Assembly: GCF_029227915.1 (NCBI RefSeq)
Contig: NC_079887.1
Location: 22,131,650 to 22,195,649 of the forward strand
Reading direction: 5' to 3'
From: Hydractinia symbiolongicarpus
Taxonomy: Eukaryota; Cnidaria; Hydrozoa; Anthoathecata; Hydractiniidae
DNA length: 64,000 nt
This document shows, piece after piece, positions 12,159-26,500 of the stretch. A program made the translations under genes and the position numbers. A model generated the notes under the pieces. That model worked only from the letters and a program-made list of their open reading frames with translations, did not search any database and was not told the origin of the DNA. How positions within the stretch are numbered: position 1 is the stretch's first letter; the number at the start of each line of letters is the position of its first letter.

Positions 12159-12226
12159 TTAACCCTATTCGGTCCAGGGTTTTTCGAACATACTATGAAC
12201 AGGGGGCGGAATCCGCCCCCCCCTCA
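12159..12226 (+). mobile_element. Possible piggyBac-like terminus (TTAA-CCCT)
   Basis: TTAACCCTATTCGGTCCAGGG at 12159 has the TTAA target followed by CCCT that is characteristic of piggyBac-type ends. About 40 bp in is a perfect palindrome with 9-bp arms, GGGGGCGGA-A-TCCGCCCCC. No matching opposite end was found nearby, so this may be a solo end or chance. Confidence 0.3.
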
Positions 12227-12920
12227 ATAACTTTTGATAGGGTCGTTCAAGTTGAATCAAACTTGGCATGCTTATAGTACGTCATAAAAGGAACAAAATG
12301 GCAGCAATAAATTTTTGCTTGGGTCAGCACATTTTCTGTGACGTCATCAGAAGCTTCAAATTTGTTAAAAATGCCACTATCTGCTTAAAATTTAATTACT
12401 TTTGTTCCAGAGCGAATTTTGCATTCTGTTTGAAGTTTCTGATAGGTAAATAAAAGTTATTTAACATATTTAAGAAAGAAATGAAATATACTCAATGCAT
12501 CCTATTTCAAAAAAGCTATTGCATAATTTCGATTAATGTCGCAATTGATCTTTTTTTGAATATTTTCAAATGTAATGCAATGTGTTAATTTAAATATCAA
12601 AGGGCCTTTGTTCCAATGTGTACCATACAAAGACTTGCACTCAAGCCTTCCCTCATTTGGATATATGTCCTAGTCTCCAGAAGTTGTCTTTCGGCGCTGT
12701 AGTTCCGGTTCGGGTTCCGAGAGTTTCAGGTTCAAGCTAGCTAGCCAAAATAAGGAATAATGAATAATGAAAATTTCCCGCATGATACACCTGAGATACA
12801 GACAACGGTAAACTGAGGTACAAATTCCTTTTGCCTTTAGCGTATACTGACTAAATTCTGTGAACGTTTTAATTCCGTAATTTCACCTTTCTCGGGAACT
12901 TTCTCTTTTTACTGACAACA

Positions 12921-13295
12921 ATGGCTATGGCGTTATGTCTTGGCCCTAACATCCATGATGTACCATATTACCATTTATACTGGCACAGAGACTTGTGCAC
13001 TTTACGGAACAGACAGCTTAAACATCGCTGGGGTAGATCACATTATAGGGAAATCTTTGCACGGTGGGGTTACAACATTTTAATCTATCATTCATTAAAT
13101 ACCAAACAAACCTATATTATTATGAAACTAGACAGGCTGGAGAATATTTTAAGAAAAAAAAAGATTGCTACGTTTTGTCCTCCAAAGATCCCCCTTGGTT
13201 ATTTGCGTCAACAAGTTTGCATATGTCACGTTTGTTTTTTGAGCATCAGAAAAAGGTACAAGACGATGTTTCAAGCAGCTACTAGCTCCAACTAA
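12921..13295 (+). pseudogene. Unassigned open frame, possible transposon-derived fragment
   Basis: A 124-codon frame starts at an ATG in a fair context (ACAACAATGG). It contains an aromatic, basic stretch (PYYHLYWHRDLC, then RWGRSHYREIFARWGY) loosely like the N-terminal half of some transposases. The reading appears to continue better in another frame after ~13080 (QHFNLSFIKYQTNLYYYETR), suggesting a frameshift. I do not recognise it with confidence. Its position 700 bp inside a TTAA-CCCT end makes a decayed transposon possible. Confidence 0.25.
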
Positions 13296-14590
13296 AACAG
13301 GTTATGAAGTATTGCAACCATTTTAATCATAAAATGAACTTTAGAAGTAGTTCCAGTGGATCTCACATTGGAAAAAACCCATCACGGAATTAAGAAGCAA
13401 ATCATGAAAATAGGACGTTTTTGACAGCTTCTTTTTTGCTTAGCCCAGCGCAAATGCCTGCCTTGTTCACCGGCAATTTTGCAAGTTGTTTTCACGGATG
13501 ACTTATAGTCAAAACCATGAAGTTATGTGGCGAGCGAAGTTGCGGGATCATTGCTAGAGCTGTTTGTTTAGATAATTAGAAATTAGGACGGTATACGCTA
13601 GGTATAATATCTGCAATAAAAATAACTTAAGTTTTGTGCTGTCCAAAATTGCCGAAAGGGTTTTTTTAGGCAAAATGTGAGAAATGCTTGGAAAACACCA
13701 TTTGAGCCACAATGTATGCCTAAACTTGGTTTATTAAGTAATTTAAAAACATGAATTCTAGTAAAGATGGTGTAAATGAAATATTAATCTGCCTGAAAGT
13801 GTCCAAAGTCTCTAAAACATGTGCTTGATGTTTATTAACGTAAATGTAACTTTACATAATAATTTTCACTGTCCACTAGCTTATGATAGCATCAGAACTT
13901 TCGTTGTTATTGTTAGCCTATTGTTAAATACATGAGCTATTTTTTCTCAATAGAGTCGTGTCTCACACATGAACTTTAATTATCTTATGTAAACTTTGTT
14001 AAAGCCTTAAAATCACTGTATTTCATTTTAAAGTAACAAGAAAACATCCCATTGGATAGCTTAAAATATATTCTGTTGAACCTTAAAAAAAGTTTCCCTT
14101 AGGTATTAGCGCAAAGTAATTAAACTATTTTTACTTCAAAAGTTTTGCATCCTTTTTTTATAATTATTAAGAGTTTTAAAAGTATTTTTTTTCCGACTTA
14201 TTTTTTCTATACTTTTTTTTAACAAAACATGCAAATGATAATATTCACGTAGGAAACTATTGTTATTACCTAAAATTTTAGGCCCATGTTTATTTTAAAG
14301 ACTTCTGCATTTTTAAAATTGGATTTATCACCGTTAAGGGTTGCCCCACCACCACCGAATTCTCCCAATTTTATTATTCCTCTTAGATCTATTTTTTATC
14401 TACCATCTAATTTCATGATTCTCTAGTATTTTTTTTTCACATAATTAGTTTTTATGATGCAGCTGATTTATGACCAATTTCAACAAATGCAGCTAAAGGG
14501 AAGGGCTGTAAGCACATCAATTTTGTAATAGTTATTAATAAAAAATTACTTTTAGGTATGCAAGACTATACACTAAACTAATGAATTACA

Positions 14591-17500
14591 ATGAAACAAA
14601 CAAAATCGAAAGATGATAACACATCTGTTGAGAAGCCAAGAAGAAAAAGTAGTCGAAGTTCTGATAGCACTACCAAAACTGTAAAAATGGATGAAATAAA
14701 AAATTTAAGTGAAGAAACAAAAGCAGCTGTTGTAAGTGTGTTCCTGAAGTTAGACAAAGCATTTTCCCAAGACATTTCACAAGTCTTCAGGTAATGATGC
14801 TATATGACGTAATTCTGTAATAAATACTGTAATTTTAAGGTAAAGAAACCAACTGAAGTTGAAGACAAGAAAGTTCTTCTTTATGAAGAAGAATTGGCTA
14901 TGTCAAGAGATTCGGCTTCAGACTTAGAAGAATTCTGTACCACCTGCTCCAACATCGAAGGATTTATATCAGAAATAAACAACTTAAAGAAGAAAGACAA
15001 TGAGTCTGACAATGTGAAGGTTAATATAAAAACACTTAAAAACACAAATTTACTTCTTGCAGTTTTTGCTGTTTTAAATGAGATTTTTTTTATTTTTGTT
15101 TCTAAAAGGAGGAGATTTTGGAAAAAAGACTTAATGCTATTGTGCTTACAACAAATTTAAAAAAACTTAATCGATTGGCACAAATTCGAGGAAAAAAAGC
15201 AAAGGAAAACACAAATGAGGTAATTTTATATGTTATTTAAAAGTTTATTTTGATATTCTTTTTAAAAGATTTAAAAGATAGATCATCTTAATTTTTGGTA
15301 GTTTTGAGGTGCATGTTCAATGCATAGTTTATAAGGATTGTTTATTTATTGTTTTATGATACATGTTCCATAAGTTAATGTACATTATACTGCCATTAAA
15401 ATACAACTGTTCATTTAATTAAAACTATTAAACATGGGTGCGTGGGAGAGAGGGTAGCAACAAAGCCAACCAATAATTATTTTTATTTATGATGATTATT
15501 TTGATCTTGTGTGATTATTTTAAGGTCTAAAATAAATCTGTGATAAAATATACTCTTGCAGTTAAAAACAAATAAAAGCTACAAAAAATCAGGAGAAAAG
15601 TGCAACAAAAGCAACTGAAAAATACATAATATATATTAAACTTAATAGCTAGAGTGTGAGAGAATGCCGCAATGTCTATGAGTTTAAAAAAGAATAAAAT
15701 TCATATTTTATTTTTATATTTTTGATTAAATTAATGAGGTGTGACTTTTAAATTCGTCTGTAGTATCTAGCTGCAGATGTTTTTGATTAATTATAAAGCT
15801 TCAAGGGACATTAAATGGTTTACTGATTTTGACTTTGATTTTAAAATCAGAGTTGGAATTAAAATATAAAGTAAGTTCACAAAAATTGCTACCATAGAGA
15901 AGAAAACTTCCAAGCAACTGTGGTCTGTAAGTACTGTCACTTGATAATGGCTGTTTTGTTGCAATAACTGTTATAGAAACAGGTGATAAAAACAATTAAT
16001 GAAAAAATAGGACTCATAGTTTTATCATTTTCTTTGTAGAATGATGCACTAAGGCAACATTTTGATTCGCGAATGCAAACCCTAAAAAATGATGACATCT
16101 TTCATTGAAAGAAAATGTTGACAGGTCTAATCTTGATTAGTATCCAGCCCATATGTTCTCCTATGTTCTCTAATTTTAATGATCACATGTCAGCACTTTT
16201 GGCTGACATAACATGAATCGCATCTTTCACATGCAATTTGATATACAACACCACTTCTCAGAGATTTTTTTCCAACAACTTTAATGACAGTAAAATCTTT
16301 ACTTCTTCAAAGTGAAAAAAACTCTACAGAGGGGTATTCAATTTCGTAAAAGAATTTTCAAGTTGGTGTGATATATTCCCTCTGTATCCAATTAATAACA
16401 TATAACATATTATTAATAACATACACAATGAGATATTCAAGATAGCAAAGCAAATGAAGAAGACTAACCAAGATGTTGTAGGTGAGAAGTGTATACGTAA
16501 TGATGAAGGTGTTTTGGCTAGCACAGAGGAGGAGAAAAGGGTAGCTTGGAAGAATCATTATCAGAGGTTGCTTAACACTGAGTTTGATTGGGATGAGGAT
16601 AATTTGTCTGATGATGATGTTGTAAAAGGGCCAGCTATGCAGATGAAGACAGAATGGGTAGTGGAGGCTATTAGGAAATTGAAGATTGGCAAGGCTGCAG
16701 GAGTATCAGGTATTGTTGCAGAGATGGTAAAAGCATCTGGATATATTGGAGTTGAGCTTATTACAAGTCTTGCTAACCAGATTATAAAGGATGGTGCTAT
16801 TCCGAGTGAGTGGAAGTCGAGTGTAATAGTGAATTGTTTGAAGGGCAAGGGTGATGCATTAGAAAGGGGTAACTATAGAGGTTTGAAGTTGGTTGATCAA
16901 GTAATGAAAGTTATTGAAAGAGTGATTGATAAGTTACTTAGAGAAAGGATTGATATAGATAAGATGCAATTTGGTTTTGTTCCAGGGCTTGGCACTACAG
17001 ATGCAACATTTTTACTCAGACAGCTTCAGGAAAAATATTTAGGAAAGAGAAAGAATCTGCATTTGTAGATTTAGAGAAAGCTTTTGATAGAGTGCCACGT
17101 AAAGTTATTTGGTGGGCTATGAGAAAATTAGGTGTGGATGAGTGGCTAGTTACGATGGTACAGTCTATGTACAGCAATGCTAGAAGTCGTGTCAGGATTA
17201 CCGATTCACTTAGTGATGAATTTAGTGTAAATGTTGGTGTACATCAGGGTTCTGTACTTAGTCCTTTGTTGTTTATTCTAGTCGTAGAAGCGCTGTCGAT
17301 GGAGTTCAAAACAGGTTGTCCATGGGAGTTATTGTATGCAGATGATTTGTTCTCATAGCAGAGTCGATGGAAGAATTAGTTGCAAAGTTTGAGAAGTGGA
17401 AGAAAGGACTAGAAGAGAAAGGGCTAAAGGTAAACACAGCAAAGTCTAAAGTCATGATTACTAGCATTGCGGCCAAGTGTGACCTTGTAGTTGGAAAGTG

Positions 17501-20500
17501 GCCTTGTGGAGTTTGCAGGAAAGGGGTTGGTAGTAACTCAATTTTTTGTCAGACCTGCAAGCATTGCGTACATAAGAAGTGCAGTAGTATTAGTGGAAGG
17601 TTAAGAGCTGACATTCAGTTTGTATGCAAGCGTTGCAAAGGTGAGATTATAGAGAATGAATTATTTCCAGCTTTAATGATGTACAACATTGGCTCGTTAG
17701 AGATAGTTGAGAACTTCTGTTACTTAGGTGATATGTTGGGCAGTGAAGGGGGTGTTGGAAGAAGTGTTACTTGCGGGATAGGTTCTGCTTGGAAAAAGTT
17801 TAGAGAGTTACTTCCTTTGTTGACTAGCAGAGTCCTGTCAATTGAGGTAAAAGGTAGGTTGTATGAGACCTGTGTAAGAAGTGTTATGTTGTACGGTAGC
17901 GAGACATAGGCAGTGAAGCAGGAAGATCTTGACCGTTTAAATAGGAATGATATGAGAATGGTTAGGTGGATGTGTAACGCCAGTCTGAGAGACAGAAAGA
18001 GTGCAGCTAAGCTAAGAAGCAGGCTAAGTCTCCGTAGAATTAAAGATGTTATCCAGGTAAGAAGATTGAATTGGCTGGGGCACTTGGAAAGAATGGAGGA
18101 GGATAATTGGGTAAGTAAGTGTAGAGACTTGATAGTTCCTGGGGCAAGGCCCAGAGGCAGACCAAGAAAGACTTGGCAGGAGGTTATAAGGACAGACTGG
18201 ATACAGAGGAAGTTGAGTTTAGATCTAACACAGTCTAGATCAGATTGGAAGAGGGTCATTACCCCGTCCAACCCATGCTAGCATGGAAAACGGACGTTAA
18301 GCCGAGAATGATGATATCCTCTTTTCTACTTTTAACCTTAGTTATCAAGTTTTCGTAAATATATATTCTTTTACCAGTTTCTTTCTCTTGGGCTCAGCGC
18401 TTAATTTTTTATTGTTGCTTATTAATTGTTTTTAACTGCATATACATATTTTATTATGTATATCATGTATTTTAGACCTGAAGATAATGGCGTAAGATTA
18501 TAATATATTGTCATTAATACAAATACTTGTTGTTGGTTTAAATTCTGTTGATAGTGATTTTAACAACAATAGTTTTTATAAAACACTATGTGTTTTTGTT
18601 ATCTCTATAATAATACGCTAAGTGTGTCTGTGTGTCTGTAACAGGCAGAGTGGATGTGTTCATTTTCCTTTGATGTCGTCGAAAAAGTTATGTCTCAAAT
18701 ATTTAATTTTCTGACGTTAACGTGTGACGTCAATAACACTACTTTAACGTCAATATCCACATTAAATTAACGAAGCCATTACAGTGCACTTATAATTTTG
18801 AGGCCAAATAACTTGGAAACGAGGTGGTGACGTCAATGATTTTTCAGTGCGTAGGTAACTAGGGACCACCTAGGACCAATTTGGGTAAGTTTCCCAAACC
18901 TGGGTCTCGAATCCGTTTCGGAATGGACGGGTTGATGACGTCACCAAAAAACCTTCAAACCCTAATATCTTTGCAACCGTTTGTCAAAAATACTTGATCC
19001 TATACATTTTCTTGATAAACGTTTAAGACCTATACAATGAAGGCAGCAGGTATACAAATTTCTAAAAAAAAATTTTGACTGGCCATTGCTGACATCAGCA
19101 AAATTTTAAAACCCTTATGTCTCATTAACCGCTTATCAAAAAGACATGATTATATACATTTTCTTGGTCAGCGTTTAAACCTCTGCACAGTACAGGCAAC
19201 GAATAAACTAAATTTCGCCAAAAGTTTTTGTAATTGAACTGCTGACGTCAGCAAAAAATCTAAAACAACCTATTTTTCCATTGTACTTCTGCCTAAGTGG
19301 ATTTTTCCACGGGCCTTATCGACTAATTTCTGTAATATTCTTAAACAGTTCTTAATATTGCACTACCAAGAAGGCATTGGTTAACTCAACTGAGAAACAA
19401 AAGTCTTTTCATGGAGGTCTTTCCTCAATATCATTACTCATGAAAGAATTCATTTCCTTAATTTTTAAAAAGGTCATTTAAGGTTGGCTAAAGTAATATT
19501 GTCTACATCTACACTTTAATATTGGGGTATACATAAACATTAAATTTTTATACAATACACAAATCATGAGGTGTTAGACTAAATACATGGCTCCCATAAA
19601 AGAGGGGAGGAATGAAAAAGAAGAAAAGTGGAGGTTACATACTTGTGGTACGCATTGGACAAAAAAACTGTGAGCACGGATTACAATGTTTTTGTTAGAA
19701 CGTTTTTTGTTTCAGGTTAAAAGCAAAGTGGATGGTTTGCATTTAGAATTGCAAAATCTCCTTTATGAAGTCATGCACATGAAGAAAGAAATACAGCAAT
19801 GCATGAATTTTTCGTATGCTTTTGTTCTTTATTTTTAATGTATTTAGCCAAATGTTTATTTGTTTTTCTCTCTTTTGATTATTTGTTTGCGTTTTTTAGA
19901 TCTAAGGATGAAGATATTGACTTAATTGATGTAGAGAAATTTTATACTGAAGCTTCAAAGGAGATTTCCAAACCGGTAACTGTTACTTATGTCATTGAAA
20001 AGCAATTGTAATTAACATAAACAGGTTGAATAATTAATATGAAACACATCAAAGTATGCAAATGTTAATGAAATATTGTCAGGAAAATGTAATTCCATTT
20101 CTAATTAGTTAGTTATGAACGAATTCTTTAAATTTACCTGCAATGATAGCTGAGATGGACAAATTATTTCAGCTATAAATAAATATAGCTATAATGAAAT
20201 GTAAGACATCAAAAGCCTTAGCTTTTAACTATTCTGACCAACTCTCTACATATTGGTTGACTGATGAACTGATGACAAGACTTTCCAACTGGCATACATT
20301 AAAAACTTAAATTGTTCAATATTTAATCAGGGATTAACATTGACAAGCAGGCGAAGAAATCAACTTAAATTTTTTTAGACATTTTACCGTATTTCCGATA
20401 TATAACCCACAGGTTATAAGTTGATTTTTACGACTTCCACTGTTGGTGTGGGTTATAATGTGGTGCAGGTTATGTAATAAGTTTTATATTTTCTGTCATT

Positions 20501-23500
20501 TATCGTGAAATTTAAAGTTTACACATTCAATGAAGAAAATAGTACCAACAAGATAAAATGCGTACATTAATATAACTACATGCGCGATCCTATATCTACG
20601 TAATCGTACTTCAACTGCGTGATTTAATTTTTTTCACACAGTGAAATTGCTTTAAATTTCTGTTGCTTGCCAGTGCTAGTATAACGAGCTCTCTCTCTGA
20701 AACACAATTCTGGAGATCATTTTTCTTTTGTGTTGAATGTAATTCTAATCTATATATATCTTTGCAATCACATTGAGCACATTGAAATCATTTGCTTCTG
20801 GTAATAGAGCAATATAGCAGGTATCATATTTAGGTTTAATTGACACGTATTTAAACAACCTAGTGGCCAGGACTTAATTATGAATTCCTGTTAAAAATGT
20901 TAAAATTAAAGTATAGATAATAATTTTCTTTTTTCATCTTAGCTAATTTGAGTAACAGGTTGCCACTGAAAATATCAAAAATAAAAATAAAATACAATTG
21001 ATAAGACACATACAACTATCTCCTCCTCATTGTTGCCATTAATTTTATCATGCACACTGTGATTGCTGGGATATAAATAGATAACAAAATTCTATAAACA
21101 TTAGAAAAGAACGTTTTGTACATCGTTGTTACAGACAATCCGTGATAATTATGATGTTGGTTATTTTTATGCCAAAAAAACTTAAATATACATAAAAAAC
21201 AGAGATTTTACTTCAGATTTATAACCTGATAGCATGGGTTTTTTTGTTTGTTTATTTGTTTAATCGCAGGAAGTAAGAGTTATTATTGGCTGAAACTAAT
21301 GTTTACAAATAAAAGGAAAACAGCATTGTGAAATTAATTTTAATTCATTATTATTTCGGCAATCGGAGACAAGGAAGTTAAGACTGAGAGAGTTGCTAGT
21401 TCAGACACTCGGTTCTCGTGTTTGGGGTTCACGAGTTTAAACGCCCCCCACTTGTCTCCATCATGAAAAAAACAGAATACACGCACATGTTTATAAAATG
21501 ATTAGGGTAAGTAAAAATACGCTGAATCTTTTTCTTAACACGATGCAGGTTATGCAAAGGTGCGGGTAAGTAAAACACATCGATTGAAATTTTATGCGGG
21601 TTATACGAAGGTGCAGGCTATCTGATAGCATCTAGTTTATAAGTCCCTAAAAAAGCTGAGCTGCGGGTTATACTATGTGCGGGTTTATTTACCGGAAAAA
21701 AGGGTAATCATAAGTAGCCTTGGTTATTATCTTTTTTCTTTTTTAGGAAATTACCAAAACAGATTCACATCAGCAGATGTTGGCAAGACTAGATTTTGAG
21801 CTAAAACGTAGAAAAGAGTAAGTAAAATGGGTGATCTGTTAAATAGTTACTGGACTACTAAGTGATCCAAAGTTGCTTAAGTGCCTTTAAACTTCTATAC
21901 TCAAAAAGGTGCCTTACATAGTTTAGGACTTCTTTTGTAAAATAACAATAACATTACTGAAACAAACAGAAGATGTAATCCTATAGTGCTGGTCACAAGC
22001 AAAGCTATACATTTGCAAGTGCAAAGTGAAGAATTTAAAATGCATGTAATTTACCTTCGAGTACAACACAAGTACAATTAAAATTGCAGTACTTGCATTT
22101 TTGTTAAACGTACTCTCAATAAATGTTATTATTTTACTCACAAGTGTACTCACATGGTTTTATTTATACTATGTATTTCTTAACACGATATAATTGTGCA
22201 CGAACACATGTAATTTAATTTTTTTATTAGAAATATTAAATTTCACGGTAATAAAGATTTAAACATTCTAGTCATAACAAAAACGGTCAGCCTGCTTTTG
22301 TTTTATTTTGCCGAATATGTTTCCCTGAAAGTTCAAAAAACTAATCGTGGTTAACACCTGCATGGTTTACCTTTCCACCATATAATATGATTTTCTTGTA
22401 TTGCTTCTACACTTTAATACTGGTGTGTTTGGGGTTGTTATCTTGGAGAAACATATGACCCTTTCTTAATGTTATAGGTTTTTTTTATAGTAAAACTCTT
22501 TGTCCATTATGCTGTTAAAAATTAAAAATTAAAATTGAAGATGCGCCTAATATGCAACCCAAAACGTTCACCTTAGAGGGATGTTTGGGTTTCCTTTTAA
22601 TTTACCTGACTCCTACCAGTGTTGAAAAGATACCTTTCAGTTACTGTCCATTTGGATACTGGAAGGAACTGTCGTCTGTCCATAAGATGTTGCTACAATC
22701 ATCTTAAACTAGGTGAATTCGCGTGGAAGAATCCACTGAATTTCTCATTAAACGGAAGGGATACCAAACAAAAACATACAATACAATGATTTGAATTTTC
22801 AAAGCTCACATTACAACCTCGACTCCGGGCCCTTTGAGACAAATTAACAATAACAGGATGCCAAAAAGAGAAAAAAGTCCTGGGATCGAGGTTGCTCACA
22901 ATCTGCATTATTTTATGTTATAACCGCTGAAACAAAACGTCTAAAAATAAAAGCATGTGCGAAATGGAAAATGTCTAAAAAAGTCAAAGGAACAGATATA
23001 AACATTAATTTAAGTTTAGGTTTTAAGTATAAACACTGAATCACACAGTCTGTAGTTTTAAAAACAGTAACAACGGAAAAATTACTTTTTACAGTTTATA
23101 TAAATTCTGCTCTAGAATAAACACATGTTTTTATAAGAATTTTTTGTTTTAGTTTCAGCCTCGATGTTCTTAACTTTTTTGACAAATGCTATTCTCATTA
23201 TTCTCAATATGTTCTTAGCATGACTATGGCCTGAAAATATATAATTCCTTAATAAAATAAATCCTGTTTAGCTAATGGCAATTTCTACTACATGTAACAG
23301 CCCATTGCTTGGACCCCAAAAAGTTCAGTTCGTTTGATATACAATAAAAAAAGTAAACTTCTAATGTATTTTTTCCGTCAGACAAATGTTCATATTTAAA
23401 ACAACCTATCAAGCTTAGACATATTCTTAGGATATTCTAAACTTCTGACCCATTTTTCAGAGTATATTCTTACAAAATAAGTGCTTAAAGAATGTATTTT

Positions 23501-26500
23501 CCGGCTCAAGACACCACAACAAACTTAATATTTAAGGAAAATTTTAGCTCTAAAAGCTAAAAAAACGTTATACAACCAAATTCATTTTCCTATGAGATAA
23601 TTTTAACAACACACCTGCTTTTATTTCGCTTTCTCAGTAGGTCGCTAGCTAGAGTTATCTAAATAAAAGTCCAATCAGTTTTTTACTTTGGTTACTAAAT
23701 TTCGCTTCATCCCAAAGAGAACAAATTAAAAATATATAGCTACAATTCTCGAATGCATTTCCAATCAATTCTTTTTGTCATGTTATATCATCATACGTTT
23801 TTCTCCGTTTTAAGAACTATTTCTGACAACAACATTAACTTTGTTCGACAACAAATTTTGTTTTTTTAATTTTAGATGCGAATTACATTTATATTCGAAT
23901 GCAATACAACCTCGGTCCCAGAACACAAAAATGGAAAATACAGAAATACATATAAGCTTTGAGCTAACTTTAAGATTAGTAAACATTGGCATGCTTTGTT
24001 TGAAATAACTTTTTTCAGGATTAATTAAAAAAACAAACAACCTTTGCTTCGGGTTTCTCTTTTTAGTTGATAAACAACTTGTTCCCATGAGATACGGCGT
24101 ACACATGATAAAACAGGGGTAAAATTAAATTATTTTAACTGCAAAGACTGAGAACGGCACTGTAGCGTAAATGACAAATGGACCCCCTTTTTCTTCATTT
24201 GGCAGCTTACTTATTCTTTTAGTAAATTTTAGCGTATGGCCACGTCATAAGAAAGTGACACATGATTTGCGTATCGTGGATTTACATAGTTACTCATACA
24301 AGGGAGTTAATATATAAGATTTCTTGGACTTTCTTAGTGAAAATAAGCCTGTTTTTGAAGGTTTTTGTTTTTATGGGATACCAACCTAGGCTATGTCCTA
24401 ATCTTTTTATTTTTATTTTCTGTAGAAAAGCTAATTAAATAGTTGAAATACAAGATGTCAATGTTTGTTAGCAGTGAGGACATCGTTTTTTTCCATGCAG
24501 GTGTCAATAAAATTGAGAATGCAGTGTTTAACATTTATTGGAGACTTTGGTTTTCTTAGATTTGTGATAGAATGATGTGTTGTCGACTTTTGAAATAGAC
24601 AATATTTTGCTGACCTTTCAAGGTAGATAACACTAGGTTGAGGATGGCTAGTGTAAATGTTGGTACTCTGAGAGGTAAAACAGGTGAAGTAGTTGCAATG
24701 TTAAAACGTAGATCTGTTGATATGTGTTGTGTTCAGGAAGTCAGGTGGAGAGGAGCTTCAGTGAGATTTGTGGAAGGTAGGAGGGCAAGGTATAAGCTTT
24801 TTTGGATTGGTAATAGTGATGGATATGAAGGAGTTGGCATATTCGTTGCAGAGAAGTGGGTAGAAAAAGTAATAGATGTTATGCGTGCTAATAGTCGTAT
24901 TATAGTGATAAAGTTTTTGATAGGTAATAGGATTGTCACTTTTCTGTCAGTTTATGCTCCACAGTGTGGACTCAGTGAGGAAGATAAAGATAAGTTTTAT
25001 GATGAGTTAATAGCAATCAAATCAAAGTTTGGAGACACTGAACTTGTCATGGTGGGTGGCGACTTTAATGGTCATGTTGGGAAGTCATCTGAAGGTTATA
25101 GAGGTGTGCATGGAGGCTATGGATTTGGGAGCAGAAATAAGGAAGGGGAGAGATTGCTTGAGTTTGGAATGGCAACGGACATGGTGGTTTGCAACACATC
25201 ATTCAGTAAGAGACAGAGTAGGCTGATAACATATGAGTCAGGTGGTTGTAAGACACAGATAAAGTCAGACAAGAAAGTGGTGAAGGACGTGAAAGTTATA
25301 TCGGGGAAGAGTGTGTTTCCCAGCATAGGTTGCTGGTTTGTGATATTATCTTGAAGAGTGTTAAAGAAGCCAAAGGAAAGTACAGGCCCCGTCGAAAAGT
25401 CTGGAAGCTGAAGGAAAAGATTGTAGCAAGACAATTTAGTGCAAAAGTTCAGCAGTTAGCCCACAATGGTCAATGTGATAGTGATAATGTTGAAAGTACT
25501 TGGACTACTTTAAAGAATTGTCTTCTAGAAGCTTCTGATGATACCTGTGGGTGGACGAAAGGACCAGCTAGACATAGACAGACCTGGTGGTGGAATAATG
25601 AGGTTGACCAGTGTATAAAGGAAAAGAGGAAACTTCGAAAAGAGTGGAAGTCTGGTGGTAGTAAAAATATTTACTTTGAAGCTAAGCGTCGCGCTCGTAC
25701 AGCAGTGTATAAGGCAAAATCAGAAGCAGAGAGAAACAGATTTGCATGTGTTAAGAAGGAAAGACCAGCACAATGAGGTATTCAACATAGCAAAGCAAAT
25801 GAAGAAGACTAATCAAGATGTTGTAGGTGAGAAGTGTATACGTAATGATGAAGGTGTTTTGACTAGCACAGAGGAGGAGAAAAGGGTAGCTTGGAAGAAT
25901 CATTATCAGAGGTTGCTTAACACTGAGTTTGATTGGGACGAGGATAATTTGTCTGATGATGATGTTGTAGAAGGGCCAACTATGCAGATGAAGACAGAAT
26001 GGGTAGTGGAGGCTATTAGGAAATTGAAGATTGGCAAGGCTGCAGGAGTATCAGGTATTGTTGCAGAGATGGTAAAAGCATCTGGATATATTGGAGTTAA
26101 GCTTATTAAAAGTCTTGCTAACCAGATTATGATGGTGCTATTCCGAGTGAGTGGCAGTCAAGTGTAATAGTAAATTGTTTCAAGGGCAAGGGTGATGCAT
26201 TAGAAAGGGGTAACTATAGAGGTTTGAAGTTGGTTGATCAAGTAATGAAAGTTATTGAAAGAGTGATTGATAAGTTACTTAGAGAAAGGATTGATATTTA
26301 TAAGATGCAATTTTGTTTTGTTCCAGGGCTTGGCACTACAGATGCAATATTTTTACTCAGACAGCTTCAGGGAAAATATTTAGGAAAGAGAAAGAATCTC
26401 TATTTTGCCTTTGTAGATTTAGAGAAAGCTTTTGATAGAGTGCCACGTAAAGTTATTTGGTGGGCTATGAGAAAATTAGGTGTGGATGAGTGGCTAGTTA

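Noticed and set aside
14732-14790. Extension of THOC5 exon 1 to the donor at 14791
   Set aside because: It would join exon 2 out of phase and create a stop; the GTAAGT at 14732 keeps the frame.
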